Shown here: one piece after another, positions 31,777 through 40,774 of the stretch
Layout: each line of letters begins with the position of its first letter
Position numbering within the stretch: the first letter of the stretch is position 1
Notes under the pieces: model-generated
What the model saw: the letters and a program-made list of their open reading frames with translations, nothing else
What the model was told of the DNA's origin: nothing
Database searches by the model: none
Translations under genes and position numbers: made by a program
Source: Occultella aeris
GTDB lineage: Bacteria > Actinomycetota > Actinomycetes > Actinomycetales > Beutenbergiaceae
NCBI RefSeq assembly: GCF_902703175.1
Contig: NZ_CACRYJ010000068.1
Span: forward strand, 1-64,000
Direction of reading: 5' to 3'
Length of the DNA: 64,000 nt

Positions 31777-34089
31777 GTGCGTGCATATCTCGATCTGGAT
31801 CTGGCCCTCGTCTCCGAGCGCGGCGGCGCGGTCCACGCGCGCGTCACGAGTTCGCCCGCAGGCGTTGCGGAGGCCGCGTTCGAGCTGCCCGTCACGCCGA
31901 TGGAGCTGGCTCGATTCCTGGTCGCCACCGGCCCCGCACGAACGCCGGCGAGGGGTATCTCGCTGAGCCCGAGCCCGCTCGACCTCCAGGAGATCGGCGG
32001 CCGGCTCAACGACGCGATCTTCGCCGGTGACATCCGAGCCTGCTTCCAGCGCAGCCTCACGCTCGCCGAGCAGCAGGGGAAGGGGCTGAGGATCCGGCTG
32101 AACCTGAGCGGCGCCCCGGACCTGGCCGGCGTGCCCTGGGAGTACCTGTACTCGCACGCGCTGAGCCGGTTCCTCACCCTGTCCACCGACACTCCGCTGG
32201 TGCGCTTCCTGGATACCCCGGCGCGGTCGACGCCGGCCGGTCTGGACCCGCCGCTGCGCGTTCTCGTGATGATCTCCAGCCCGAGCGACGCCGCCCGACT
32301 GGATGTGCACCGCGAGGCAGAACTGCTCCGCACGACGACGGCGGACCTGACCGCGGCCGGCTCGCTCGAACTGGTGTTCCTCGAGTCCGCGACCCTGACC
32401 GGGCTGCAGCACGCGATCAATCAGCGCTTCCACGTCTTCCATTTCATCGGGCACGGCGGCTTCGACCGGGCGGCCGGCACCGGGGTCCTCGTCCTGGAGC
32501 GCGAGGACGGCACCTCCCACCTGGTCTCGGCGGCGAAGCTGGGCACGCTCCTGCACGATGCCAAGAGCTGCCAACTCGCCGTGCTGAACGCGTGCGAGGG
32601 TGCGCAGACGTCGGGCCAGGACGTCTTCTCCGGCGTCGGACAGACGCTGATCCGGCAGGGGTTGCCGGCGGTGGTGGCGATGCAGTCGGAGATCTCCGAC
32701 CGCGCCGCAGTGGCGTTCTCGCACGAGTTCTACTACGTGCTCGCGAGCGGTCGCTCGGTCGAGGAGGCGGTCGTCGAGGCGCGCAAGGCCATCTACCTCA
32801 CCTACGAGGACTCCGAGTGGGGCACCCCGGTGCTGTTGCGGTCCGCGGCCGAGGAGCAGCCGTTCCTGCTCACCCGGCCGGCTGCGCTGCCCACCCGGGA
32901 CCAGCACTGGGCCGCGATGCGCGCCGCTGCCCAGGAGGCGGCAGCGGCCGGCTCCGACCGGGTCGCGGTGCCGTTGTTGCAGCAGCTGGTGGCCGAGAAC
33001 CCCGCTGACGACGGGGCGACGGCGTTGCTCGCCCGGGTGCAGACCGACGCACGCGCCGATACCACCCGTGACCCCACCCACCGGGTCCGGCCCGACGGGC
33101 ACGCAGATCCTCCGGTCCAGCCCGGACCGCAGCCGCGCTACCGGGCACCCCAGCCTGCCCCGCCGGCACCGCCGGAGACGCTCCCACCCGTCGGCCCGAG
33201 CACGCCGCACACGGACCCACGCCGACGACGCAGGCTCACCACCGCCGTCGTGCTCACCGCGGCTCTGGTCCTCGGGGGCGTCGGTGGCTATGCGCTGTGG
33301 AGGTCGGTCCAGCCGGCCGACTCGGCGAGCGGTGCGAGTCCGAGCGTGGACCAGGACTACGTGGTCACCGCGTGCGGCGAGGAGGCCGAGCTGCCCGATC
33401 CGAGCCCGGACCTCGTCAGCATCCCGTGCGCCCTGCAGGCGCCGGTGATGGACGGGGACATGTCGGACTGGGGGGATGTGCCGGCCTGGCACGCGAGCGA
33501 GACGGTGTACGCGAACCCTGAGGATGCCGGCGCCACCGACTTCGCGAGCGCCTGGTATCTGGTGTGGACCAGGGACTTCCTGTTCGTCCACGTCGAGGTC
33601 CTGGACCCCGCCCATACGCCGGTCGACCCGTACTCACCGTCCGCGTTCTGGGAGGGCGACGGGGTCTCGTTCGAGTTCGGCCCGGACCCCCGCGCGCTCG
33701 CCGACACCGAGCGGCTGCGCCCCGATGACCTGCACGTGTTGCTCGGGGTCACCGCGGAGCGTGTGCTGACCGCCGCGAACGCCCCGGGCGGGCGGGGCAC
33801 GTTCGAGGCCGCGATCGGAGATCTCGGCGTCGACACCGGGCTGCAGTTCACCGAGCAGGGGTACCTGATCGAGGCGGCGTTCCCGTGGAGCACCCTGAAC
33901 GTGGCCGCGCCGCCTGCCCGTGGTGACGTGTTCGGGATGAACCTGAATGCGAGCAACGCACGCGTGAACGGGCCGACCGCACCCACGGATCTGGCCCGGA
34001 TGGTCAGTTCGAACGCGATCCGGACCGCCGTGGAGCAGAATCTGCCGGGGTTCTGGCACACCGTGGTGCTGGCCGGCCCGAGCGCCTGA
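31777..34089 (+). CDS. CHAT-domain protease-like membrane protein with external CBM9-like domain
   Basis: Protein of 770 aa with three parts. Residues 1-370 form a CHAT domain (caspase-like peptidase), with His226 in FHFIGHGGFD and Cys273 in LNACEGAQTSG as the expected catalytic pair. Residues 430-485 are Pro- and Arg-rich. One membrane helix (TTAVVLTAALVLGGVGGY, about 487-505), preceded by RRRR, gives an N-in/C-out topology. The outer part (about 548-768) starts MDGDMSDWGDVPAW and resembles CBM9/DOMON-like sugar- or haem-binding domains. GTG 31777 is preferred because GGAGG lies 8 nt upstream and CHAT proteins usually begin at this strand; ATG 31744 and GTG 31648 are alternatives. It is divergent from the caspase gene. 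Confidence 0.85.
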   Translation: MRAYLDLDLALVSERGGAVHARVTSSPAGVAEAAFELPVTPMELARFLVATGPARTPARGISLSPSPLDLQEIGGRLNDAIFAGDIRACFQRSLTLAEQQGKGLRIRLNLSGAPDLAGVPWEYLYSHALSRFLTLSTDTPLVRFLDTPARSTPAGLDPPLRVLVMISSPSDAARLDVHREAELLRTTTADLTAAGSLELVFLESATLTGLQHAINQRFHVFHFIGHGGFDRAAGTGVLVLEREDGTSHLVSAAKLGTLLHDAKSCQLAVLNACEGAQTSGQDVFSGVGQTLIRQGLPAVVAMQSEISDRAAVAFSHEFYYVLASGRSVEEAVVEARKAIYLTYEDSEWGTPVLLRSAAEEQPFLLTRPAALPTRDQHWAAMRAAAQEAAAAGSDRVAVPLLQQLVAENPADDGATALLARVQTDARADTTRDPTHRVRPDGHADPPVQPGPQPRYRAPQPAPPAPPETLPPVGPSTPHTDPRRRRRLTTAVVLTAALVLGGVGGYALWRSVQPADSASGASPSVDQDYVVTACGEEAELPDPSPDLVSIPCALQAPVMDGDMSDWGDVPAWHASETVYANPEDAGATDFASAWYLVWTRDFLFVHVEVLDPAHTPVDPYSPSAFWEGDGVSFEFGPDPRALADTERLRPDDLHVLLGVTAERVLTAANAPGGRGTFEAAIGDLGVDTGLQFTEQGYLIEAAFPWSTLNVAAPPARGDVFGMNLNASNARVNGPTAPTDLARMVSSNAIRTAVEQNLPGFWHTVVLAGPSA

Positions 34090-34143
34090 CGCGCCGTCCG
34101 CCGAGTCGTTACCAAATCGGGACCTCATCCGGACCGGAACGAC

Positions 34144-34172
34144 TTGACGCGCCCCCGTTGCGAGAATACCTT
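34144..34172 (+). promoter_or_regulatory. promoter of the RpiR/NgcEFG operon
   Basis: TTGACG (34144-34149) and TACCTT (34167-34172), separated by 17 nt, form a good sigma-70-type promoter 37 nt before the regulator gene. Confidence 0.6.
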
Positions 34173-34208
34173 TCAGCGATACCCACGGCGTCGTGAGAGG
34201 AATTTTCA

Positions 34209-35138
34209 GTGGAACTGGATTCTGTCGAGACAGCGGACGGCACGCTCCGCATGGTCGAGCGCATCCAGGCGAACCTCCCACAGATGTCCGCGACGATGTC
34301 GAAGATCGGTGACCTGCTGCTCGCCGAGCCGGCCGCACCGCTCGAACTCTCCATCACCGAGCTCGCCGACCGGGCCGGGACCTCGGCGGCCACCGTGACC
34401 CGGTTCTGCCGCCAGCTCGGGTATCCCGGCTACGTCCAGTTCCGGGTCGCCGTCGCGGCGGACAGCGGCCGCGGCGAGGCCGACGACCAGTGGCGCGACG
34501 AGATCGGGCGGACACTCTCTCCGACCGACCCGCCGCAGGCCGTGCTGCGGACGTTGCTGAATGCCCACATCCGCTCGCTGCGCGCCACGGCGGGCACGGT
34601 CGACGTTGCCGAGTGCGCGGCCGTGGCGGAGCGCATCGCCAACTCCCGGCACCTGGACATCTATGGGACCGGCGGCAGCGCCGCGATGGCCGACGAGCTC
34701 GAGAACCGGCTCTACCGGATCGGCGTCAACGTGCACTCCTGGGGCGATGTGCACGCCGGTCTGGCGAGCGCTTCGATCCAGGACGAGCGCACCATCGCGA
34801 TCGGCATCTCCAACAGTGGCCGCACCAAGGAGACGATCGAGATGCTCGCCCGCGCGAAGGCGTCCGGGGCGTTCACGGTGGCCATCACGAACCGGCACAC
34901 CTCCCCACTGGGACAACTCGCGGACGTCTGCCTGACCGCGTCCGTGCCGGAGCAGTACCTGCACCCCGCCGACCTCTCCGCGAAGCACTCCCAGTTGTTC
35001 GTCCTGGACCTGATTTACCTCCTGGTAATCCAGCAGGACTTCACTGACAGCGTGAACAAGATCGCGGCGTCCGCCCGCGCAGTCTCCGGGCACCGTCGGT
35101 TCGCCTCGGCGGACCGCAACGATCCGAGCGCGTCATGA
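34209..35138 (+). CDS. MurR/RpiR-family transcriptional regulator with SIS domain
   Basis: Protein of 309 aa. The N-terminal HTH_6 domain (about 1-80) has ELADRAGTSAATVTRFCRQLGYPGY. The C-terminal SIS domain (about 125-265) has DIYGTGGSAAMADELENRLYRIG and IAIGISNSGRTKETIEMLARAK, the phosphosugar-binding serines. It probably senses an amino-sugar phosphate and controls the genes downstream. GTG is used as start. The next gene begins inside its stop codon (ATGA), so they are co-translated. Confidence 0.92.
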   Translation: MELDSVETADGTLRMVERIQANLPQMSATMSKIGDLLLAEPAAPLELSITELADRAGTSAATVTRFCRQLGYPGYVQFRVAVAADSGRGEADDQWRDEIGRTLSPTDPPQAVLRTLLNAHIRSLRATAGTVDVAECAAVAERIANSRHLDIYGTGGSAAMADELENRLYRIGVNVHSWGDVHAGLASASIQDERTIAIGISNSGRTKETIEMLARAKASGAFTVAITNRHTSPLGQLADVCLTASVPEQYLHPADLSAKHSQLFVLDLIYLLVIQQDFTDSVNKIAASARAVSGHRRFASADRNDPSAS

Positions 35139-35890
35139 TCGCCGGCGCACCCGATCTCCTCACCGAGGCAACCGGTCGCCTGGAGCGGCTCGCAGCCGCG
35201 GCCGCCGACGGGGCCTACGACCCCGCGATCGACCTCATGGTCGACGCGATCGACGCCGGAGGGGTGATCCAGGCGTTCGGGACCGGGCACTCCCAGGCGT
35301 TCGCCATGGAGATGGCGGGCCGCGCCGGCGGGCTCATCCCGACGAACGGCATCGCGCTCCGTGACGTCGTCCTGTTCGGGAACCGGGAGCCCGCCGCCTT
35401 GTTCGGAAGCGAGCTCGAGCGCGACCCGAACGTCGTCGGCGAACTGCTCCGCGTCACCCGGATCGGGGAGGAGGACGTCTTCCTGATCGCCTCGAACTCC
35501 GGTGTGAACGGGTCGATCGTGGGGCTCGCGCTCGCGGTCAAGGAGCGCGGCCACAAGGTGATCGCAGTGACCAGCCTCGAGCACACCAACAGCGTCGAGC
35601 CCCAGCACCCGAGCGGGGTCCGACTGGCCGAGGTTGCCGACGTCGTCGTCGACAACCTCGCTCCTCGTGGGGACACCACCCTGACCATCGCCGACGGCGT
35701 GGGCGTGGGTGCGGTCTCCTCGATCACCGGGGCGTTCGTCGCCCAACTGTTGACCCTCGGCGTGGCCCAGCGCCTCGCCGATGCGGGTGGCACGCCACCC
35801 GTCTACCTCTCCGCCAATGTCCCTGGCGGCGATGAGCACAACCGGGCACTGCAGCACCTGTACCGCGACAGGATCCGCTGGAGTGTCTGA
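35135..35890 (+). CDS. SIS-domain protein (UPF0309-like sugar isomerase)
   Basis: Protein of 251 aa consisting essentially of one SIS fold: IQAFGTGHSQAFAMEMAGRAGG, VFLIASNSGVNGSIVGLAL, and KVIAVTSLEHTNSVEP. These are the sugar-phosphate binding loops of the UPF0309 group. With the adjacent RpiR regulator and the GlcNAc/chitobiose importer, it may act on GlcNAc- or MurNAc-type phosphosugars; the reaction is not proven. It overlaps the regulator by 4 nt. Confidence 0.85.
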   Translation: MIAGAPDLLTEATGRLERLAAAAADGAYDPAIDLMVDAIDAGGVIQAFGTGHSQAFAMEMAGRAGGLIPTNGIALRDVVLFGNREPAALFGSELERDPNVVGELLRVTRIGEEDVFLIASNSGVNGSIVGLALAVKERGHKVIAVTSLEHTNSVEPQHPSGVRLAEVADVVVDNLAPRGDTTLTIADGVGVGAVSSITGAFVAQLLTLGVAQRLADAGGTPPVYLSANVPGGDEHNRALQHLYRDRIRWSV

Positions 35891-35947
35891 CCCGCAGGCG
35901 TCTCGGTAACCTCCGCCGCCTACCCCCCAAGAAAGGTAACCACCACC

Positions 35948-37369
35948 ATGACCGTCCAACACGTTCCAATGAATCGGCGCACCGTTCTGCGCGGCGCGTT
36001 CGCCGCCGCGATCGGCATCCCGACGGCGGGCGCCCTCGCCTCCTGCGCCACCGGTGGCGCAGGCGACGACGACCCGACCGACGGTGGCAACACCGGCGAG
36101 GCGTCGGACACCAACCCGTTCGGCATGGCGGAGAACACCGTCGTGGACGCCGTCATCTTCGACGGTGGATACGGCATCGACTATGTCGAGTTCGCCGCTG
36201 CGATCCTCGCCGAGACCCACTCCGGCTCCAGCGTCGAGGTGCAATCCTCCACCCAGATCGCCACGGAGCTGCAGCCGCGATTCGTCGGCGGCAACCCGCC
36301 CGACCTGATCGACAACTCCGGCGCTCAGTCCATGGGCTTCAACACCATCCTGGACCAGCTCGAGGACCTCACCGACGTCATCGATGCACCCAACCTCGAG
36401 GGCACCACGATCCGGGACACGCTGTACGGCGGGGTGCTCGCGCCGGGCACGTTCGACGGCAAGCTCGCCGCGATCAACTACGTCCTCACCGTGTACGCGC
36501 TCTGGTACTCCGCGAGCCTGTTCGAGGAGAACAGCTGGACCCCGCCCACGACGTGGGCGGAGGCGAAGGAGCTCGGTGCCGCGGCGGCGGAGCAGGGCAA
36601 GTACCTGTTCCTGTTCGGCACCGAGGCGGCCACCTACTACCAGACGCTCTGCATCGACTCCGCGATCATCGAGGGCGGGGACGAGGTGCGTCTTGCCCTG
36701 GAGAACCTGGAGGAGGGCTGCTGGTCCCACCCGGCCATCCAGTCGGTGTTCACGGCGTTCAAGGAGATCATCGACCTCGGCTACATGAAGCCCGGTGGCT
36801 CCGGCACCCAGTTCACCGCTGCGCAGGCACAGTGGAGCAACGGCCAGGAGGCACTGCTGTACCCGTCGGGCTCCTGGATCGAGAACGAGATGAAGGATCA
36901 GACGGCGGAGGGCTTCGAGATGACGGGAACGAACACGTTCCCCGTCACCGCGGACTCGACGTTCCCGGCCACCGCGCTGCACTCGACGGCGGGCGAGCCG
37001 TTCATCGTGCCGTCCGACGCCGCCAGCGTCGAGGGCGGCAAGGAGCTGCTGCGCACGATGCTCTCGAAGGAGTCGGCGGAGAACTTCAGCAAGACGAAGC
37101 TCGCGCCGACCGTGATCAAGGACCTCGTGCCCGAGGACGGCTTCGGGTCCACCGCCCTGGTCTCGCAGACGGACATGCTCTCGGCCGCCGGCGACGACAT
37201 CTTCACCTACAACTTCGTCGCCACCTACGGCATGAACCAGGAGCAGCTCGTGTTCTGGAACTCCTTCCTGGACGGGCAGAGCACCGTGGAGAAGCTCACC
37301 GCCGATCTGCAGGGCCTCACCGACCGGATCCGGGAGGATGACTCGATCACCAAGATCGAAGTCCAATGA
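35948..37369 (+). CDS. ngcE: N-acetylglucosamine/diacetylchitobiose-type substrate-binding lipoprotein (NgcE-like)
   Basis: Solute-binding lipoprotein of 473 aa. It has a Tat-like NRRTVLRGA signal and lipobox ALASC. The mature start NPFGMAENTVVDAVIFDGGYG and the central ALWYSASLFEENSWTPPTTW are characteristic of NgcE proteins of Streptomyces-type GlcNAc/chitobiose importers. It is followed by two permeases with overlapping start and stop codons. As in Streptomyces, energy likely comes from a shared MsiK ATPase encoded elsewhere. AAAGG precedes the ATG. Confidence 0.85.
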   Translation: MTVQHVPMNRRTVLRGAFAAAIGIPTAGALASCATGGAGDDDPTDGGNTGEASDTNPFGMAENTVVDAVIFDGGYGIDYVEFAAAILAETHSGSSVEVQSSTQIATELQPRFVGGNPPDLIDNSGAQSMGFNTILDQLEDLTDVIDAPNLEGTTIRDTLYGGVLAPGTFDGKLAAINYVLTVYALWYSASLFEENSWTPPTTWAEAKELGAAAAEQGKYLFLFGTEAATYYQTLCIDSAIIEGGDEVRLALENLEEGCWSHPAIQSVFTAFKEIIDLGYMKPGGSGTQFTAAQAQWSNGQEALLYPSGSWIENEMKDQTAEGFEMTGTNTFPVTADSTFPATALHSTAGEPFIVPSDAASVEGGKELLRTMLSKESAENFSKTKLAPTVIKDLVPEDGFGSTALVSQTDMLSAAGDDIFTYNFVATYGMNQEQLVFWNSFLDGQSTVEKLTADLQGLTDRIREDDSITKIEVQ

Positions 37370-38382
37370 CCGCGACCGACGCCGCGGACGCGCTCGGCGT
37401 CCAGGTGGGCCCCCGGAGGCGGCGCATGCCGTCCCGGGGGCCCCGGCGGCGCAAGCTGTCCTTCGACTACGTCAGTTTCATGCTGGTGTTCCTCGGGCTG
37501 CCGCTGGCGATCTTCCTGATCTTCGTCATCTGGCCGTTCATCCAGGCCGTGTTCTACTCGATGACGGACTGGACCGGCTTCACGGCCGAGTTCAACGTGA
37601 TCGGCCTGGGCAACTTCGAGAAGCTGATCAACGATCCGATCTTCATGCGGGCAATGGGCAACAGCATCAAGATCGCGATCGTGGTGCCGCTCGTGACGAT
37701 CGTGATCGCACTGACGTTCGCGACCCTGATCACCGTGGGCGGCTCCAGCCGGGGCCAGATCCGAGGCATCCGCAACTCCAGCTTCTACCGGGTCGTCTCG
37801 TTCTTCCCGTACGTGATCCCCGCCATCGTGATCGCCCTGATCTGGCGGCAGATGTTCGACCCCTCCGCCGGGCTGCTGAACGGCATCCTGACCGGGCTCG
37901 GCTTCGAACAGTTCGAGTCCTACGCCTGGCTGGGCAAGGTGGGCACGGCGCTGCCGGTGACCATGTTCGTGATCATCTGGGGCGCCGTCGGCTTCTACAT
38001 GCTGCTGTTCATCGCGGCGATCAAGGGCGTGCCGGCGGAGACGCTCGAGGCCGCCCGGATCGACGGTGCCGGACGGTTCCGTTCCGCGGTCTCGATCGTC
38101 ATCCCGCTGATCCGGGACAACGTGCAGACGGCGTTCATCTACCTCGGCATCATGGCGCTCGACGCGTTTGTGTTCGTGCAGGCCCTGAATCCGAGCGGCG
38201 GGCCGGACAACTCCACCCTGGTGATGTCCCAGCAACTGTTCCGGACCGCGTTCACGCAAGGGCAGTTCGGGTACGCGAGTGCGATGGGTGTGGTGCTGGC
38301 CATCATCACCCTGCTCTTCGCCGCCCTGGTGTTCGTCATCAACTGGGCGACCGGCGGCCGCGACGAAGGAGGACGAGCATGA
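37366..38382 (+). CDS. ngcF: sugar ABC transporter permease (NgcF-like)
   Basis: MalF-type inner-membrane subunit of 338 aa. A basic N-terminus (RRRRMPSRGPRRRK) precedes six helices. The EAA loop is ETLEAARIDGAGRFRSAVSIVIP. The C-terminus is TGGRDEGGRA. It overlaps ngcE and ngcG by 4 nt each (ATGA), so the three are translated as a coupled set for uptake of chitin breakdown products. Confidence 0.88.
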   Translation: MTATDAADALGVQVGPRRRRMPSRGPRRRKLSFDYVSFMLVFLGLPLAIFLIFVIWPFIQAVFYSMTDWTGFTAEFNVIGLGNFEKLINDPIFMRAMGNSIKIAIVVPLVTIVIALTFATLITVGGSSRGQIRGIRNSSFYRVVSFFPYVIPAIVIALIWRQMFDPSAGLLNGILTGLGFEQFESYAWLGKVGTALPVTMFVIIWGAVGFYMLLFIAAIKGVPAETLEAARIDGAGRFRSAVSIVIPLIRDNVQTAFIYLGIMALDAFVFVQALNPSGGPDNSTLVMSQQLFRTAFTQGQFGYASAMGVVLAIITLLFAALVFVINWATGGRDEGGRA

Positions 38383-39278
38383 CCACGCTCACCCGGACCA
38401 GTACCCCTGGCCCGCCCGTGGTGGTTCCAGCCAGGAAGGGCGACACTGCCGGTGGGGACCGCGCGGTCGCCACGGTCTCGCACACCGTGCTGATCATCTG
38501 GTCGATCATCGTCATCCTGCCGCTGTTGTGGACCCTGCTGTCCTCGTTCAAGACCTCCTCGGAGATCTTCGCGTCGCCGTTCGCTCTGCCGGCGGAGTGG
38601 AGTTTCGACAACTACGTCTCGGCGTGGTCCGAGGCCGGTATCGGCGGGATGTTCCTGAACACGGTCATCGTGGTCGGGTTCGCGCTCGTGCTCGTGATGC
38701 TGCTCGGCGGCATGTGCGCGTACGTGCTGGCTCGGTTCGCGTTCCCCGGCCGGCGGGCGATCTACTACCTGATGTTGGCCGGGCTCACCTTTCCGGTGTT
38801 CCTGGCGATCGTGCCGCTGTTCTTCGTGCTGCGGAACATCGGCATGCTGAACACGCTGCCCGGCCTGATCCTCACCTACGTCGCGTTCGCGCTGCCGTTC
38901 ACGGTGTTCTTCCTCTACTCGTTCTTCCGAGGGCTCCCGGAGGAGATCTCCGAGGCGGCTGCCGTCGACGGGGCGGGGGAGTGGCGCACGTTCTTCCAGG
39001 TGATGTTGCCCATGGCCAGGCCAGGCATGGCGTCCGTCGCGATCTTCAACTTCCTCGGGCTCTGGAACCAGTTCCTGCTCCCGGTTGCGTTGAACACGAA
39101 CCAGGACAACTACGTGTTGTCCCAGGGGATGGCGGGATTCGCGTCGTCGGCTGGTTACGCCGTCGACTTCGGCTCGTTGTTCGCCGCAGTGGTGATCACC
39201 GTGGTTCCGGTGCTCATCGTGTACGTCGTCTTCCAGCGTCAGCTCCAGGGCTCGGTGTCCCAGGGCACCATGAAGTAG
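38379..39278 (+). CDS. ngcG: sugar ABC transporter permease (NgcG-like)
   Basis: MalG-type subunit of 299 aa. Helices include VLIIWSIIVILPLLWTLLSS, and the EAA loop is EISEAAAVDGAGEWRTFFQVMLP. The C-terminus VVFQRQLQGSVSQGTMK is typical of the group. The ATG overlaps the ngcF stop. A long hairpin ends the operon 15 nt later. Confidence 0.9.
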   Translation: MTTLTRTSTPGPPVVVPARKGDTAGGDRAVATVSHTVLIIWSIIVILPLLWTLLSSFKTSSEIFASPFALPAEWSFDNYVSAWSEAGIGGMFLNTVIVVGFALVLVMLLGGMCAYVLARFAFPGRRAIYYLMLAGLTFPVFLAIVPLFFVLRNIGMLNTLPGLILTYVAFALPFTVFFLYSFFRGLPEEISEAAAVDGAGEWRTFFQVMLPMARPGMASVAIFNFLGLWNQFLLPVALNTNQDNYVLSQGMAGFASSAGYAVDFGSLFAAVVITVVPVLIVYVVFQRQLQGSVSQGTMK

Positions 39279-39292
39279 CAGTTCTGGCGGGC

Positions 39293-39326
39293 AAGGGCCG
39301 GTGCCGCTGGGGCGGCGCCGGCCCTT
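39293..39326. terminator. bidirectional terminator after ngcG
   Basis: AAGGGCCGGTGCCGC (39293-39307) pairs with GCGGCGCCGGCCCTT (39312-39326): 15 bp with one G-T pair and a 4-nt loop. The AT ends give a short U-rich tail in both directions, so it serves both ngcG and the convergent ligase gene. Confidence 0.85.
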
Positions 39327-39327
39327 C

Positions 39328-40521
39328 CTAGAGACTGATCGGAGTACGGTGGCTATCGCCGCGGGCAGCGCCGGCCGCACGGTCCGACACGAGAAGCCGT
39401 TCCACCCGACGGGCGTCCTCGGCGGGTAGCCCGTGGGTGATGGCGATGGCCTCGCTGACGACGTCGGCCAGGAGGCCGCGGCGTTCGTAGGCCCGCCGCT
39501 GGCGGGTCGCCCCCGTCCCGTCTCCGAGGATCCGCTGCAGGGACTCCTCGACGTGCGTCGCGTCACCGGCCTCGTCCAGGGCAACCCGGACATGGTTCTG
39601 GAGTGCCGTGATCGCACGCCTCGCGGGGACCGGCCGATGGGTCTCCGGGTGGAGCAGGTCACCGGCCAGGCCCCATCGGCTGGCCTGCCACGCCGCCTGA
39701 CGCAGGACGATGGCCGGAACCGGGTCCGGCGCCGTTCCGGCCCTCCACTCCCGGGCAGCGGTCTCTGCCAGCGCCCGCACCAGGGCCGCGATCAGCACGG
39801 TATCGCGGGGGTCAAGGCACACGTCGGAGACCCGGATCTCAACGGTCGGGTGCCGGGCCGACAGGCGTGCATCGAAGTCCGGGCTGACGACCACACCGGT
39901 GCCCGAGAGGTCCGCGATCAGTGCCTGGTAGGCCTGCGCCGAGCCGAAGACCTCCGTCGGACCGGCGGTGGACCACCGGTTCCAGGCCTGTGTGCGGAAG
40001 CTGGCGTAGCCGCTGTCCGCGCCGTGCCAGAACGGCGAGTTCGAGCTCAGGGCGATCAGCGGTGGTAACCACGCCCTGATGCGGTCCAGGATCGCGACGC
40101 CCTCCTCGTCCGAGCCGATGCAGACGTGGACATGCAAGCCGCAGGTCAGTTGCTCGCGTGCGGTCAGGGCGTACTTCACCAGCAGCGCATCGTAGCGGTC
40201 GGTGCTGGTGGGGTGGGGTACGAGGGCCAGCGGCGATGTGGCGAGAGCCACGATCCGCGCGCCCGCGCTTCGGGCGAGGGAGTCGGCGAACGCGCGTCCG
40301 GCCACGATCTCGTCCGCGAGTGCGCTCAGGCTGCTGTGCGGGCGGGTGATGACCTCGAGCTGTTCCTGATGCAGCTCGGCCGTGAGCGTGGGGTGAGCGG
40401 TGGCGTCGACGGGCTCGCGGCCCGGGTCCTCCAGGCGCAGCAGGTCCGCGGCCAGGGGCAGGGGAGCGCCGTTGTAGGGATCTACGATCAGGAATTCTTC
40501 CTCGACACCAAGGGTACGCAC
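39328..40521 (-). CDS. carboxylate-amine ligase, YbdK/GCS2 family
   Basis: Protein of 397 aa in the glutamate-cysteine ligase type 2 family. It has the opening VEEEFLIVDPYNGAPLP, TCGLHVHVCIGSDEEGV (metal/glutamate site), IALSSNSPFWHGADSGYASFR and VEIRVSDVCLDPRDTV. YbdK of E. coli has weak glutamate-cysteine ligase activity; actinomycetes make mycothiol, so the physiological product here is unclear. The GTG start follows 250 nt from the riboswitch and is divergent from terC. Confidence 0.88.
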   Translation of the reverse strand: MRTLGVEEEFLIVDPYNGAPLPLAADLLRLEDPGREPVDATAHPTLTAELHQEQLEVITRPHSSLSALADEIVAGRAFADSLARSAGARIVALATSPLALVPHPTSTDRYDALLVKYALTAREQLTCGLHVHVCIGSDEEGVAILDRIRAWLPPLIALSSNSPFWHGADSGYASFRTQAWNRWSTAGPTEVFGSAQAYQALIADLSGTGVVVSPDFDARLSARHPTVEIRVSDVCLDPRDTVLIAALVRALAETAAREWRAGTAPDPVPAIVLRQAAWQASRWGLAGDLLHPETHRPVPARRAITALQNHVRVALDEAGDATHVEESLQRILGDGTGATRQRRAYERRGLLADVVSEAIAITHGLPAEDARRVERLLVSDRAAGAARGDSHRTPISL

Positions 40522-40645
40522 CCGCTAAGTGTCACCGACGAAACCGGCGCCGGACGTCGATCGGAGTACGCCTGGGGCGAAGCCGCGGCAACACGCCGCA
40601 ACCGGTGGGGCGCCGGCCCTGCGATGGCGTAAGGTGTCCGGTGTT

Positions 40646-40741
40646 GGAGGGGAGTACCTCACAAGCGGTGGTGTCGTCATCACAGTCGATCTCGGATCGA
40701 CTCGGTGCCACCGGCCCGATTCTCGGGTGAGGGAGACCTCC
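40646..40741 (+). promoter_or_regulatory. yybP-ykoY family manganese riboswitch
   Basis: The 96-nt leader begins GGAGGGGAGTA, contains GTGTCGTCAT and CCGGCCCGA...TCGGGTGA, and closes GGGAGACCTCC. These are the conserved core and P1 (GGAGG/CCTCC) of the yybP-ykoY aptamer, which senses Mn2+ and commonly precedes terC genes. The 3' strand of P1 (within ACCTCCGGTG, 40736-40745) can instead pair perfectly with CACCGGAGGT (40758-40767), which contains the terC ribosome binding site. Metal binding would therefore release the site: a translational ON switch, as described for E. coli alx and mntP. Confidence 0.88.
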
Positions 40742-40774
40742 GGTGTCCAGTACCGCTCACCGGAGGTTGAATAA

